A stretch of 45,743 nucleotides of DNA, from positions 1 to 45,743 of the forward strand of contig JAQXFQ010000153.1 of NCBI GenBank assembly GCA_029005175.1, written 5' to 3'. Shown piece after piece: positions 8,340-18,096 of the stretch. The notes under the pieces were generated by a model. The model searched no databases, was not told the DNA's origin, and worked only from the letters and a program-made list of their open reading frames with translations. The position numbers and the translations under genes are program-made. Position 1 is the stretch's first letter; every line of letters begins with the position of its first letter. This DNA is from Bacillota bacterium. GTDB lineage: Bacteria > Bacillota > Clostridia > Oscillospirales > Acutalibacteraceae.

Positions 8340-9593
8340 ATGCCGACAATTATTAAAAATGTTAAAATTGTAAATGCAGAGCAAACTATACAAGGAGATA
8401 TTTTGATTCAGAATGGAAAGTTTGCTAAGATTTCCGATGAAATTGCCGCTCAGTCGGGATATGAGGTAGTTGACGGCAGCGGACTGTGCGCAATTCCGGG
8501 ATTGGTGGATATTCATGTGCATCTGCGCGACCCGGGACAGACACATAAGGAGGATATAGCGTCCGGATGTGCGGCGGCGGCGGCAGGCGGAGTGACCTCG
8601 CTGGTATGTATGCCGAACACGCTCCCAACGGTCGATAATCCTGAAACTGTTGCCTATATTAGGGAAAAGGCGGCACTCACAGGAGTTAAGGTTTACCCCG
8701 CCGCCGCGATAACATACGGCATTTCGGGCAAGGGCTGCTGTGATTATGCCGGGCTCAAAAGTGCAGGTGCGGCGGCTCTCTCTGACGACGGGCGACCTGT
8801 GGAAAGCGATGAAATGCTTATTGAGGCATTACAGGAGGGGGTTCGCCTTAATCTGCCTGTACTCTGCCACTGTGAGGACTTAAAGCAGGCGGCGGGCGGC
8901 AAGGTTCACGAGGGTGAAATTTCCAAGGCTTTGGGAGTTAAAGGCATGTCCTCAGCGTCGGAATACGAGGATATTGACCGCACCATTCGTCTGGCGGAGC
9001 AGGTCAATGCCCCTGTGCATATCTGCCACGTAAGTACGGCGGAATCACTCAGAATTATACGCGAAGCAAAGGCGCGCGGTGTTAAAGTGACCTGCGAAAC
9101 CGCGCCGCATTATTTTGTCTACACTCATGAAAAGCTGCTGAGCCGCGATGCTGACTATCGCATGAATCCCCCGCTGAGAGAGGAATGCGACCGCAAGGCT
9201 GTGATTCAGGCTTTGATTGACGGCACGATTGACGCTATCGCAACTGATCATGCGCCGCATTCCCCCGAAGAAAAGGCGGATTTCGTCAACGCGCCCAACG
9301 GCGTTGTAGGCATGGAAACATCTCTCGCCGCGACAATGACATACATGGGCGAAATTCTCTCAATGAATGATATTATTCGCCTTATGTCGTTCAATCCCGC
9401 AAAGATAATGGGAATTGAGGGCGGCGAAATCAAAGAGGGCGCAAGCGCGGATTTTGCGTTGGTTGACCCGGATGAAAAATGGATTGTTGACGTTGACAAG
9501 CTTCACGGAAAGTCAAAAAATGCCGTGTTCAAAGGCGTTGAGCTGACAGGCAGGGTAAAGGCGACCTACTGCGGCGGCAAAAAGGTATATTAA
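8340..9593 (+). CDS. pyrC: Dihydroorotase
   Basis: VDIHVHLRDPGQTHKEDIASG, CHCEDL, HICHVSTAESLRII, ATDHAPHSPEEK. Start chosen at the second ATG (8340) because of the upstream aaggatgg. Confidence 0.96.
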   Translation: MPTIIKNVKIVNAEQTIQGDILIQNGKFAKISDEIAAQSGYEVVDGSGLCAIPGLVDIHVHLRDPGQTHKEDIASGCAAAAAGGVTSLVCMPNTLPTVDNPETVAYIREKAALTGVKVYPAAAITYGISGKGCCDYAGLKSAGAAALSDDGRPVESDEMLIEALQEGVRLNLPVLCHCEDLKQAAGGKVHEGEISKALGVKGMSSASEYEDIDRTIRLAEQVNAPVHICHVSTAESLRIIREAKARGVKVTCETAPHYFVYTHEKLLSRDADYRMNPPLREECDRKAVIQALIDGTIDAIATDHAPHSPEEKADFVNAPNGVVGMETSLAATMTYMGEILSMNDIIRLMSFNPAKIMGIEGGEIKEGASADFALVDPDEKWIVDVDKLHGKSKNAVFKGVELTGRVKATYCGGKKVY

Positions 9594-9660
9594 TTGTTGA
9601 ATTAAAGCTTTGCTTGGTGTATAATATTTTTAAACAGAGAATAGAAAGGATGTAAAAATC

Positions 9661-10578
9661 ATGTCATTTAATCCACTTATCGAAAAAATTATAAAGATGA
9701 AAAACCCCACTGTTGCAGGTCTTGACCCGAAGCTTGATTATGTGCCGCAGTACATCCGTGAGAAGTATTATGCGCAGTACGGTAAGACTCTTGAAGCCGC
9801 AGCCGAGGCTCTTTATGAGTATAACACTGCCCTTATCGACGCTCTTTGCGACATCGTTCCCGCTGTCAAGCCGCAGATGGCCTATTATGAGATGTACGGC
9901 TGGCAGGGCGTTCGCACCTTTGACCGCACGGTTAAATATGCCAAGTCAAAGGGCATGTATGTAATTACCGATGGCAAGCGCAACGACATAGGCGCGACAA
10001 TGGAATCCTATGCAACCGGACACCTCGGTCTGACCGATGTTGAGGGCGAAAAGATTGCGGCATTCGGCAGCGATGCGCTCACAGTCAACGGCTACCTCGG
10101 CACCGACGGTATCAAACCTCTGCTCAATGTCTGCGCGGAGCAGGACAAGGGAATTTTCGTTCTGGTCAAGACTTCCAACCCGTCCTCGGGCGAGCTGCAG
10201 GATTTGAAGCTTGAGAGCGGGGAGAGCATTTACAGCCGCATGGCTTCAATGTGCGACGAATGGGGAAAGGAGCTTCCGGGCAAATATGGCTTTACAGGCG
10301 TCGGCGCAGTAGTCGGCGCGACATATCCCGAGCAGCTCACCGAGCTTCGCGCGGCGCATCCTTCTATATTCTTCCTCGTTCCCGGCTACGGAGCGCAGGG
10401 CGGCGGAGCAAAGGGTCTGGTCGGCGCATTCAACAAGGACGGTTTGGGAGCAGTAGTTAATTCCTCCCGTGCAATCATGTGCGCATATAAAAAGGAAGGC
10501 TGTGACGAGCACGATTTCGCGGGTGCCGCAAGACGTGAGGCACTGCGCATGAAGGACGATATTAACAGCGTACTTTAA
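9661..10578 (+). CDS. pyrF: Orotidine-5'-phosphate decarboxylase
   Basis: VAGLDPKLDYVP, VKPQMAYYEMYG, VITDGKRNDIGATM, LVPGYGAQGGGAKG: type 2 OMP decarboxylase. Confidence 0.96.
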   Translation: MSFNPLIEKIIKMKNPTVAGLDPKLDYVPQYIREKYYAQYGKTLEAAAEALYEYNTALIDALCDIVPAVKPQMAYYEMYGWQGVRTFDRTVKYAKSKGMYVITDGKRNDIGATMESYATGHLGLTDVEGEKIAAFGSDALTVNGYLGTDGIKPLLNVCAEQDKGIFVLVKTSNPSSGELQDLKLESGESIYSRMASMCDEWGKELPGKYGFTGVGAVVGATYPEQLTELRAAHPSIFFLVPGYGAQGGGAKGLVGAFNKDGLGAVVNSSRAIMCAYKKEGCDEHDFAGAARREALRMKDDINSVL

Positions 10579-10583
10579 AACTT

Positions 10584-11855
10584 TTGAAATTGCTCCGAAA
10601 GGAAAAAATATTGAAAAAATCTAGTGTCGAGTTTCATAAAAAAAGAAAAAATAGCGGCTTAATCGTGACCTATTGCGTTATTTTGCTTTTTATTTTATGT
10701 GCTTCTGCTGTATGGTATTCGGTTATGGTTTATATGTCTGATTTTTCACCGTCAAGACTGCAAACCAGTGCAGTTGGCGATAATTCTTCGGACAGCGACG
10801 CCGTTGTTTCGCCATCAGAAATTGCAGAGATGAAATTGAAGCAAAGGGTTGCCGATATTGTCGCCGATATGTCGATTGAAGAAAAAGTGGGTCAGATGTT
10901 TGTTTTGCGAGCTGATGACTCTACCGAGTTTTGCAGCATTTTAAGCCAAACCAAAGCGGGCGGTGTGCTGCTGTTTGCACGTGATTTCAAAAACAAGAGC
11001 CGCGATGATGTAATCGCCATGGTTGGACGTATGCAGAGCGCGGCTGACGGCAGACTGCTGATGGCTGTTGACGAAGAGGGCGGTACAGTTGTAAGAGTCA
11101 GCAGCAATCCGAATCTACGCAGTACCAAATTCAAATCTCCGCAGGATTTATATGCGGCGGGCGGGTTTGATTTGATAAAAGCCGACACTGTGGAAAAATG
11201 CACACTTCTGAAGTCTTTGGGAATAAATATGAATTTCGCGCCAGTGGCCGATGTATGTACCGATCCTAAAGGGTTTATGTACAAGCGTTCTTTCGGTAAG
11301 GATGCGGAGCAAACCGCTGAATTTGTCACACTTGTTGTTGATACTATGCGGCAAAACGATGTTATGTGCTGTGTCAAGCATTTTCCTGGATATGGCAACA
11401 GTGTGGCAGACACTCACGATGGTTTGGACGTAAACACCAAAACGCTGCAGGAGCTTAATGATTCTGACCTGATTCCGTTTCGACGGGCTATTGCACATGA
11501 TGTTGACAGCATTATGCTGACACACACGATTATCAACGCCATAGATTCCGAAGCTCCTGCCTCGCTGTCAGAAAAAGTTGTAAAAATGATACGCGATGAG
11601 ATGGGTTTTGACGGTGTTCTTATTTCAGATGCTATGGACATGGGCGCCATTCAAAAATTCAGCGGCAACAGCGGAAAGGCATGTGTTTCTGCTGTAAAAG
11701 CAGGTGTAGATTTGATTTGCTCCCCTGAAAATCCTGTGTCGGATTATAACTCCGTGCTGAATGCCGTGAAATCCGGCGAGATTCCTGAAAGTCAGATTGA
11801 CGAGGCGGCTGCGCGTATTATTAAAATGAAAATACAAAGCGGTATTTATGCTTAA
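10584..11855 (+). CDS. Glycoside hydrolase family 3 beta-N-acetylhexosaminidase (NagZ-like), membrane-anchored
   Basis: MSIEEKVGQMFVL, GINMNFAPVADV, CVKHFPGYGNSVADTHDGL, ISDAMDMGAI, with an N-terminal TM. Confidence 0.92.
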   Translation: MKLLRKEKILKKSSVEFHKKRKNSGLIVTYCVILLFILCASAVWYSVMVYMSDFSPSRLQTSAVGDNSSDSDAVVSPSEIAEMKLKQRVADIVADMSIEEKVGQMFVLRADDSTEFCSILSQTKAGGVLLFARDFKNKSRDDVIAMVGRMQSAADGRLLMAVDEEGGTVVRVSSNPNLRSTKFKSPQDLYAAGGFDLIKADTVEKCTLLKSLGINMNFAPVADVCTDPKGFMYKRSFGKDAEQTAEFVTLVVDTMRQNDVMCCVKHFPGYGNSVADTHDGLDVNTKTLQELNDSDLIPFRRAIAHDVDSIMLTHTIINAIDSEAPASLSEKVVKMIRDEMGFDGVLISDAMDMGAIQKFSGNSGKACVSAVKAGVDLICSPENPVSDYNSVLNAVKSGEIPESQIDEAAARIIKMKIQSGIYA

Positions 11856-11949
11856 GGATATGCTGAATAAAGGCGAAGCCGTCGATTCCACGCCGCGAAA
11901 ATCCGCCACTGAGCGGTGTGTGAATCGACTTTATTCAGCGTTTCCTTAA
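11852..11949 (+). mobile_element. MITE family A, copy 1 (~98 bp hairpin element)
   Basis: ttaaggatatgctgaataaaggcgaagccGTCGATTCcACGCCGCgaaaatccgccactgaGCGGtGTGtGAATCGACtttattcagcgtttccttaa. TIR TTAAGGAtAcGCTGAATAA; near-identical copy at 39607-39703. Confidence 0.85.
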
Positions 11950-11950
11950 A

Positions 11951-11998
11951 AAAACATCGGAGTTTGTCATTTCTACAAACTCCGATGTTGCTTTTTTG
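11951..11998 (+). terminator. Intrinsic terminator (bidirectional potential)
   Basis: aacatcggagtttgt..acaaactccgatgttgctttttt. Confidence 0.85.
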
Positions 11999-12004
11999 CG
12001 GTTT

Positions 12005-12742
12005 TTATTTAAGAATTAAGCCCTTGACTTTGGTGAAGTCGCCGTCCATAATTTTGTATGTGGCGGGAATGTCCGCGCCTGTGAGGTCGGTTATTTTGGG
12101 CGAAATATCAGAATGAATGTAAAGCGAATCCAAGCCGACGCTGTTTGCGCCCTTAATGTCGGTACCTGCGTCGTTTCCAATCATAATAGATTGCTTGATG
12201 TCGAGGTTATAGCGATCAATAACCACACGGAAAAATCTTTCCTCTGGCTTGCAGAGTCCCTCGTCAGATGAAAAGACAATGCCGTCAAACTTATCGAAAA
12301 TACCAAGAGCTATCATCTCATGTTTTGTGTACATTTCCTGAGCGTTTGAGAGCAAGTAAGCCTTTTTGCCGGCAGCGTGAATTGAATTGAGCAGGTCTAT
12401 TACACCGTCATACAAACAGATAAATTTGGTAGATATTGCTCGCAATGCCTGACCGATTACGCGCACGATTTCCATAGAAACCTCAACGCCTTTTTCCTTA
12501 AACAAATCCATAAACACATATTCAAGCTGAATTTCGGGATAATCCGCACCGTTTTTTGCGCGCAGCTCCTCAGTATGCTTGGCACAAAGGCGCAGGTAAG
12601 CCTTTTTAAATTCGGCAGGAGTGTAATGTGCGCCGTAATACGCATACAATTCGGTGACTTTTTTCCACAGATAAGGCTTGTTTTCGTTGGTGTTTATGTC
12701 AACTAAAGTGCCATAAAGATCGAAAATATAGTTTTGATACAT
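12005..12742 (-). CDS. HAD-superfamily hydrolase
   Basis: YIFDLYGTLVDI, AYLLSNAQ, CKPEERFF, IGNDAGTDIKGANSVGL. Confidence 0.93.
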   Translation of the reverse strand: MYQNYIFDLYGTLVDINTNENKPYLWKKVTELYAYYGAHYTPAEFKKAYLRLCAKHTEELRAKNGADYPEIQLEYVFMDLFKEKGVEVSMEIVRVIGQALRAISTKFICLYDGVIDLLNSIHAAGKKAYLLSNAQEMYTKHEMIALGIFDKFDGIVFSSDEGLCKPEERFFRVVIDRYNLDIKQSIMIGNDAGTDIKGANSVGLDSLYIHSDISPKITDLTGADIPATYKIMDGDFTKVKGLILK

Positions 12743-12829
12743 TTTATAACAATCCTTTTGATAAACGCAGCAAAGCGGGCAACTTTAATGGGTGTCCGCT
12801 TTGTCTGTGGTTTATATAATGATTTTCAA

Positions 12830-14365
12830 CTATTTGACTATGAGTGAAACGCCATCCATTTCAGCGGGCTGCTCCAAGCCGAGAACTTCAAGCATTGTAG
12901 GTGCGATGTCGGCAAGGCGGCCGCCTTCGCGGAGCTTGCAATCGTAACCGACTACGCAGAAAGGAACAGGATTTGTAGAGTGAGCTGTGAAAGGAGAACC
13001 GTCTGCCTCGAGCATCTGGTCAGCGTTTCCGTGGTCGGCTGTAATCATTACAACGCCGCCCATGTTGTCAACAGCTGCCTTGACTACATCTCCGACACAT
13101 GTGTCAACAGCCTCGACAGCAGCTTTTGCAGCGTCGAATATACCTGTGTGACCAACCATGTCGCAGTTAGCAAAGTTGAGGATGATAACATCGTACTTGC
13201 CGGAGTTGATTCTTTCAACGATTTCATCTCTTACAAGATACGCGCTCATTTCGGGCTGGAGATCGTAGGTTGCAACAGCGGGGGACTTGATAAGTGCTCT
13301 GTCCTCGCCTTCGTACTGCTTTTCAACGCCGCCGTTGAAGAAGAATGTTACATGAGCGTATTTTTCCGTTTCGGCAATTCTGAGCTGAGTCAATCCCTTG
13401 TTTGAGATGTATTCGCCCAAAGTGTTCTTAAGGGATTGCGGCTTGAATGCTACGTTTACATTCGGCATTGTGGCATCGTACTGTGTCATGCAGACGAAGT
13501 AGAGCGGGAATGCGCCGTTCTTGCGCTCAAAGCCTTTGAAATCGGGATCAACCAAAGTTCTGGTGATTTCTCTTGCGCGGTCGGGGCGGAAGTTAAAGAA
13601 TACAACGGAATCGTCAGCTTTGATGGTCGCACCCTCAGCGCAGACTACCGGAATGACAAACTCGTCGGTGATGTTCTTGCCCTCAGCGTCAACCTGCTCG
13701 TAGGAAGCCTTGATCGCGGCAACAGGGTCAGAATTCATGATTCCCTCGCCGTAAACCATTGCGGAATATGCCTTCACAACGCGTTCCCAGCGGTTGTCTC
13801 TATCCATAGCATAGTATCTGCCCATAACTGTTGCAATTTTACCCACGCCGATTTCAGCCAGCTTGTCCTGAAGCTGTGCGACGTAATCTGCGCCTGATGA
13901 GGGAGGAACATCACGACCGTCGAGGAAACAGTGAACATAGACCTCGGTCAGACCGTATTTCTTAGCCATCTCAACGAGAGCATAGAGGTGTGTAATATGG
14001 CTGTGAACACCGCCGTCACTGAGCAGACCCATCAGGTGAAGTGCGCTGCCCTTAGACTTGCAGTTTTCCATTGCGCCCTTGAGAGCTTCGTTCTCAAAGA
14101 AAGTACCGTCAGAAATCGACTTGGTGATTCTTGTGAGTTCCTGGTAAACAACGCGGCCTGCGCCCATATTGGTGTGACCGACTTCGCTGTTGCCCATCTG
14201 ACCGTCGGGAAGTCCGACGTCCATGCCGGAAGCTCCTATAGTGGTGTATGCATTTTCTGCAAAGAGCTTGTCAAGGTTCGGCTTGTTCGCGGCAGCAATA
14301 GCGTTACCGTAGTTGTCTTTAATTCCATAGCCGTCCATTATGCAGAGAACAAGAGGTTTTTTCAT
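12830..14365 (-). CDS. gpmI: 2,3-bisphosphoglycerate-independent phosphoglycerate mutase
   Basis: [55 protein letters not shown]. Start set at the ATG at 14365 behind gaaaggaaaac; the listed ORF extends to 14425. Confidence 0.96.
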   Translation of the reverse strand: MKKPLVLCIMDGYGIKDNYGNAIAAANKPNLDKLFAENAYTTIGASGMDVGLPDGQMGNSEVGHTNMGAGRVVYQELTRITKSISDGTFFENEALKGAMENCKSKGSALHLMGLLSDGGVHSHITHLYALVEMAKKYGLTEVYVHCFLDGRDVPPSSGADYVAQLQDKLAEIGVGKIATVMGRYYAMDRDNRWERVVKAYSAMVYGEGIMNSDPVAAIKASYEQVDAEGKNITDEFVIPVVCAEGATIKADDSVVFFNFRPDRAREITRTLVDPDFKGFERKNGAFPLYFVCMTQYDATMPNVNVAFKPQSLKNTLGEYISNKGLTQLRIAETEKYAHVTFFFNGGVEKQYEGEDRALIKSPAVATYDLQPEMSAYLVRDEIVERINSGKYDVIILNFANCDMVGHTGIFDAAKAAVEAVDTCVGDVVKAAVDNMGGVVMITADHGNADQMLEADGSPFTAHSTNPVPFCVVGYDCKLREGGRLADIAPTMLEVLGLEQPAEMDGVSLIVK

Positions 14366-14470
14366 AAGATCTGTTTTCCTTTCATCTTTCGATGCGCGAA
14401 ATAATGATTTGAATATATTTTTCATAAAAAATCCCTTAATATATAGTATTAACAGACGTTCGGTGATTAT

Positions 14471-14550
14471 AGGGGAACGCTGATTAAATCCGATTCTACC
14501 GTGAATTTCACGGTAGAATCGATGGCTGCGCCATTAATCAGTGTATCCCT
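14471..14550 (-). mobile_element. Diverged MITE family A relative (~80 bp)
   Basis: aggggaacgctgattaa..CGATTCTACCGTGaatttCACGGTAGAATCG..ggctgcgccattaatcagtgtatccct. TIRs and the gGCgcAGCC block resemble family A; the internal hairpin differs. Confidence 0.65.
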
Positions 14551-14584
14551 AAGCAGCAGAACGCCTGTTTTTTATATAATAGAG

Positions 14585-15364
14585 TTATCTGCTTGCTGCA
14601 GCAACGATTGCAGCGAATTTTGATGCAACGAGAGATGCGCCTCCGATAAGACCGCCGTCAACATCGGGCTGGTCGAGAAGCTCAACAGCGTTGCCATCGT
14701 TCATAGATCCGCCGTACTGAATAACGATCTTGTCAGCAGCCTCAGCGGAATAAAGCTCACCGATGAGTGTGCGGATGATTTTGCAAACTTCGTTTGCCTG
14801 CTCAGCGGTAGCAGTTTTGCCTGTGCCGATAGCCCAGACGGGTTCGTATGCAATGATAATTCTGTCAAGCTCTTCGGCAGATACGCCTTCGAGCGCCTTG
14901 GTTGTCTGCTCGCGAACGAGGGACTCTGTGATGCCGCTTTCGCGCTGTTCGAGAGTTTCACCGACGCAAACGATAGCTGTCATGCCTGCATCGAGAGCAG
15001 CTCTTGTTCTGCTGTTTACAGTAGCGTCTGTCTCACCGAAATACTGTCTGCGCTCGCTGTGACCTATGATAACGTACTGAACGCCCATAGATGTGAGCAT
15101 TTCTGCGCTGACCTCAGCTGTGAAAGCACCGCTCTTTGCCCAGTGGCAGTTTTCTGCGCCGACCTTGATGTTTGTGCCCTTTGTAGCTTCCAGAGCGTTC
15201 TGGAGGTCAACGTAAGGAACGCATACGAGAACATCGCAGTCTGCATCCTTTACAAGGGGAGCTATTTCGTTGATGAGAACAGTTGTCTCAGCGGGGGTTT
15301 TATTCATCTTCCAGTTGCCGGCGATAACAGCCTTGCGGAGTGTCTTATTCATTTCAATTACCAT
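14585..15364 (-). CDS. tpiA: Triose-phosphate isomerase
   Basis: VIAGNWKMNKTP, YVIIGHSERRQYFGE, IIAYEPVWAIGTGKTAT, IQYGGSMNDGNA, GLIGGASL. Confidence 0.97.
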   Translation of the reverse strand: MVIEMNKTLRKAVIAGNWKMNKTPAETTVLINEIAPLVKDADCDVLVCVPYVDLQNALEATKGTNIKVGAENCHWAKSGAFTAEVSAEMLTSMGVQYVIIGHSERRQYFGETDATVNSRTRAALDAGMTAIVCVGETLEQRESGITESLVREQTTKALEGVSAEELDRIIIAYEPVWAIGTGKTATAEQANEVCKIIRTLIGELYSAEAADKIVIQYGGSMNDGNAVELLDQPDVDGGLIGGASLVASKFAAIVAAASR

Positions 15365-15460
15365 CCTTATAGAAATTTAAACGCAGAGGCCGACTCCAAA
15401 AAAGCAGTCCAAAGCCTGCACGGAATCAGCCCCGCTTAATAAATTAGTTATTTAAAAAAA

Positions 15461-16669
15461 TTACTTCTCGTTGAGGCATGCAATACCGGGAAGCTCCTTG
15501 CCCTCGAGGAATTCGAGAGATGCGCCGCCGCCTGTGGAGATGTGAGACATCTTATCGCCGAAGCCGAGCTGATTTACAGCAGCAGCAGAGTCACCGCCGC
15601 CGATGATTGTTGTAGCGTCTGTCTCTGCGAGAGACTTAGCGACAGCGATTGTTCCCTTAGCGAGAATCGGATTCTCAAACACGCCCATCGGACCGTTCCA
15701 TACAACTGTCTTAGCTGACTTAACAGCGTCTGCGTACATTGCAGCAGTCTTTGTGCCGATGTCAAGACCCATCTTATCTGCGGGAATTGTGTCAACAACC
15801 TCTACCGGGATTTCTGCGTCAATGGGATTCGGGAACTCTGTTGTAACAGTTGTGTCAATGGGGAGGAGAATTTTCTTGCCGAGCTTTTCAGCCTTTTCAA
15901 GCATTTCCTTGCAGTAGTCGAGCTTTGTGTCGTCAACAAGAGATGTACCGATTTCCTTGCCCTGAGCCTTGAGGAAAGTGTAAGCCATACCGCCGCCGAT
16001 AACGAGAGTATCGCACTTCTCAAGGAGGTTGGAGATAACATTCAGCTTGTCTGCAACCTTTGCGCCGCCGAGGATAGCAACGAAGGGTCTGACAGGATTC
16101 TCAACAGCGTTGCCGAGGAACTTGATTTCCTTCTGGATGAGGTAGCCGACAACAGCAGTGTCAACGATGCTTGCCACACCGACGTTGGAGCAGTGAGCTC
16201 TGTGAGCTGTGCCGAAAGCGTCATTTACGAATACATCGCAGAGAGAAGCGAGTTCCTTAGAGAAAGCTTCGCCGTTTTTGGTTTCTTCTGCTCTGTAGCG
16301 TGTGTTTTCGAGAAGGATAACGTCGCCGTCGTTCATAGCGGCAACAGCAGCCTTTGCGTTGGGACCGACAACCTCGTTGTCAGCTGCAAACTTAACTTCC
16401 TGACCGAGAAGCTCAGTGAGCTTTGCGGCAACGGGAGCGAGAGAAAGCTCAGGCTTAGGCTCTCCTTTCGGCTTGCCGAGGTGAGAGCAAAGTATAACCT
16501 TACCGCCGTCAGCGATAAGCTTTTTGATTGTGGGAAGAGCTGCCGTAAGACGGTTTGTGTCTGTGATCACACCGTTTTTAAGCGGTACATTAAAGTCGCA
16601 GCGTACAAGAACTTTCTTGCCTTTTACATCGATATCATCGACGCTCTTTTTGTTCAGAAGAGAACTCAT
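15461..16669 (-). CDS. pgk: Phosphoglycerate kinase
   Basis: [77 protein letters not shown]. Confidence 0.97.
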   Translation of the reverse strand: MSSLLNKKSVDDIDVKGKKVLVRCDFNVPLKNGVITDTNRLTAALPTIKKLIADGGKVILCSHLGKPKGEPKPELSLAPVAAKLTELLGQEVKFAADNEVVGPNAKAAVAAMNDGDVILLENTRYRAEETKNGEAFSKELASLCDVFVNDAFGTAHRAHCSNVGVASIVDTAVVGYLIQKEIKFLGNAVENPVRPFVAILGGAKVADKLNVISNLLEKCDTLVIGGGMAYTFLKAQGKEIGTSLVDDTKLDYCKEMLEKAEKLGKKILLPIDTTVTTEFPNPIDAEIPVEVVDTIPADKMGLDIGTKTAAMYADAVKSAKTVVWNGPMGVFENPILAKGTIAVAKSLAETDATTIIGGGDSAAAVNQLGFGDKMSHISTGGGASLEFLEGKELPGIACLNEK

Positions 16670-16912
16670 TGGTAATACATCCTTTCATAATAATACCGTC
16701 CAGCCGCCGTCCATAGGGCGCTTGAAACGATATATAATACAAATTCTGTGATTATGCCGACTTACGGAACACGCCGTCTTGCCGCATACCGATAATATTC
16801 TACAATATTTTTCCTGATATTGCAAGTGTCAACCGTATATTTGAAGTAATTTTTCTGTTAATTTTTGTGAGCAGCGTAAAAATCAACGGAATCAAGTCAT
16901 GCAAAGGCAGGT

Positions 16913-17761
16913 TTAATCAGTGCCGCCTTTGGTGACGAATACGACGCCGAACGCTTCAGGACCTATGTGAGTGCCTATGGTAGGACCTATCTGGCTGCGC
17001 ACACCCATTTTAAATCCCGCATCCTCCATTTTGGTTTCAAAGCTTTCACAATTCTCCGTGCCGTAGCTGTAGAGCGGATATATTGGAAAATTATCGTCAA
17101 TTTCCATCCCCTGAAGAGTTCTGACCACCTGCACTATCGCTCTGCTCATGCCGATGCATTTTGCTGCCATTTCAACACTGCCGGTTTCGCTGATTTTTAT
17201 AATCGGTTTGATATTTGCCATACTGCCGACTGCGGCAACTGCCTTGCTGATTCTGCCGCCTTTGGCGAGAAATTCCAGTGTATTCAGTCCCGCAATGCAC
17301 TTGACATGAGATTTGAATCTCTCAATTTTTTCCGCGATTTCGGGAGCGGTAAATCCCTGCTCGACGAGGGAGAGGGCATAATCAGCCATTACCTTAATGC
17401 AGAATGATGCCGAGAGCGAGTCGACAAGATAAATTTTATCGTACCCGACCATTTCCTTAGCCAGAGACGCGCTCTGGAATGTGCCGCTTAACTGCGATGA
17501 CAGGAGAATGCAAACCAGTTCGTCGCCGTTTTCCTCAGCCTGGGCAAAGATGTCGGCGAAGGTCTGCGGTGACGGCTGTGAGGTCTTGGGAAAATCGTCG
17601 CTCTCCTTGAGAATTTCGTAAAAATTGCTGCGGTCGAGATTGATACCCTCAATATAAACCTTGTCGCCGATTGTGATTTCGATAGGAACTAATATAAGCC
17701 CTTTTTGCTGAACTTCATCCGCTGTGTAATCCGATGAAGCGTCAACCAGAATTTTTATCAT
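16913..17761 (-). CDS. DegV family fatty-acid-binding protein
   Basis: KILVDASSDYTADEVQQKGLILVPIEITIGDKVYIEG, FPKTSQPSPQTF, SSQLSGTFQSA. Confidence 0.93.
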   Translation of the reverse strand: MIKILVDASSDYTADEVQQKGLILVPIEITIGDKVYIEGINLDRSNFYEILKESDDFPKTSQPSPQTFADIFAQAEENGDELVCILLSSQLSGTFQSASLAKEMVGYDKIYLVDSLSASFCIKVMADYALSLVEQGFTAPEIAEKIERFKSHVKCIAGLNTLEFLAKGGRISKAVAAVGSMANIKPIIKISETGSVEMAAKCIGMSRAIVQVVRTLQGMEIDDNFPIYPLYSYGTENCESFETKMEDAGFKMGVRSQIGPTIGTHIGPEAFGVVFVTKGGTD

Positions 17762-17991
17762 AAAATACCCTCTTTCCCATGCAAGTTATCAAATTCAATG
17801 CTTCTAAAACTTTTAACTGTTGGAATTTTATCATATATTTAAATGTGTTGTCAAGTTGGTAGAAAGTTAAATTCATAAATTTCAATTAATTCCTTAAAAA
17901 AACATAAATTTCAGAGAAATCTATTTTAATAATCACGCGACTGTGGTATAATATGTTAAATTAATGGAAGCCGAACTGAGGTGAAACAGCT

Positions 17992-18096
17992 ATGCCTTTT
18001 GAAAATTTTGATTTTTCGGATTTCTGGGACGATTGCGAATGGGCAAAGAAAGCCTTGCTTGAAAAAAGAAAATTAAATTTAATGGAGTTGAAATAA
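17992..18096 (+). CDS. Small ORF (34 aa) abutting era; start resembles SMI1/KNR4 (SUKH) N-termini
   Basis: MPFENFDFSDFWDDCEWAKKALLEKRKLNLMELK*, with gaggtg upstream; stop directly precedes the TTG start of era. Confidence 0.5.
   Translation: MPFENFDFSDFWDDCEWAKKALLEKRKLNLMELK

Noticed and set aside
12770-12806. Hairpin caaagcgggc..gtccgctttgt between HAD hydrolase and gpmI as an intrinsic terminator
   Set aside because: The stem is good but no T run follows it on the relevant minus strand; may be an mRNA processing or stability hairpin, not called.
12980-16751. Plus-strand ORFs inside gpmI, tpiA and pgk (e.g. 12980..13405, 13436..13897, 16193..16675)
   Set aside because: Antisense shadow ORFs of confidently identified glycolytic genes on the minus strand.
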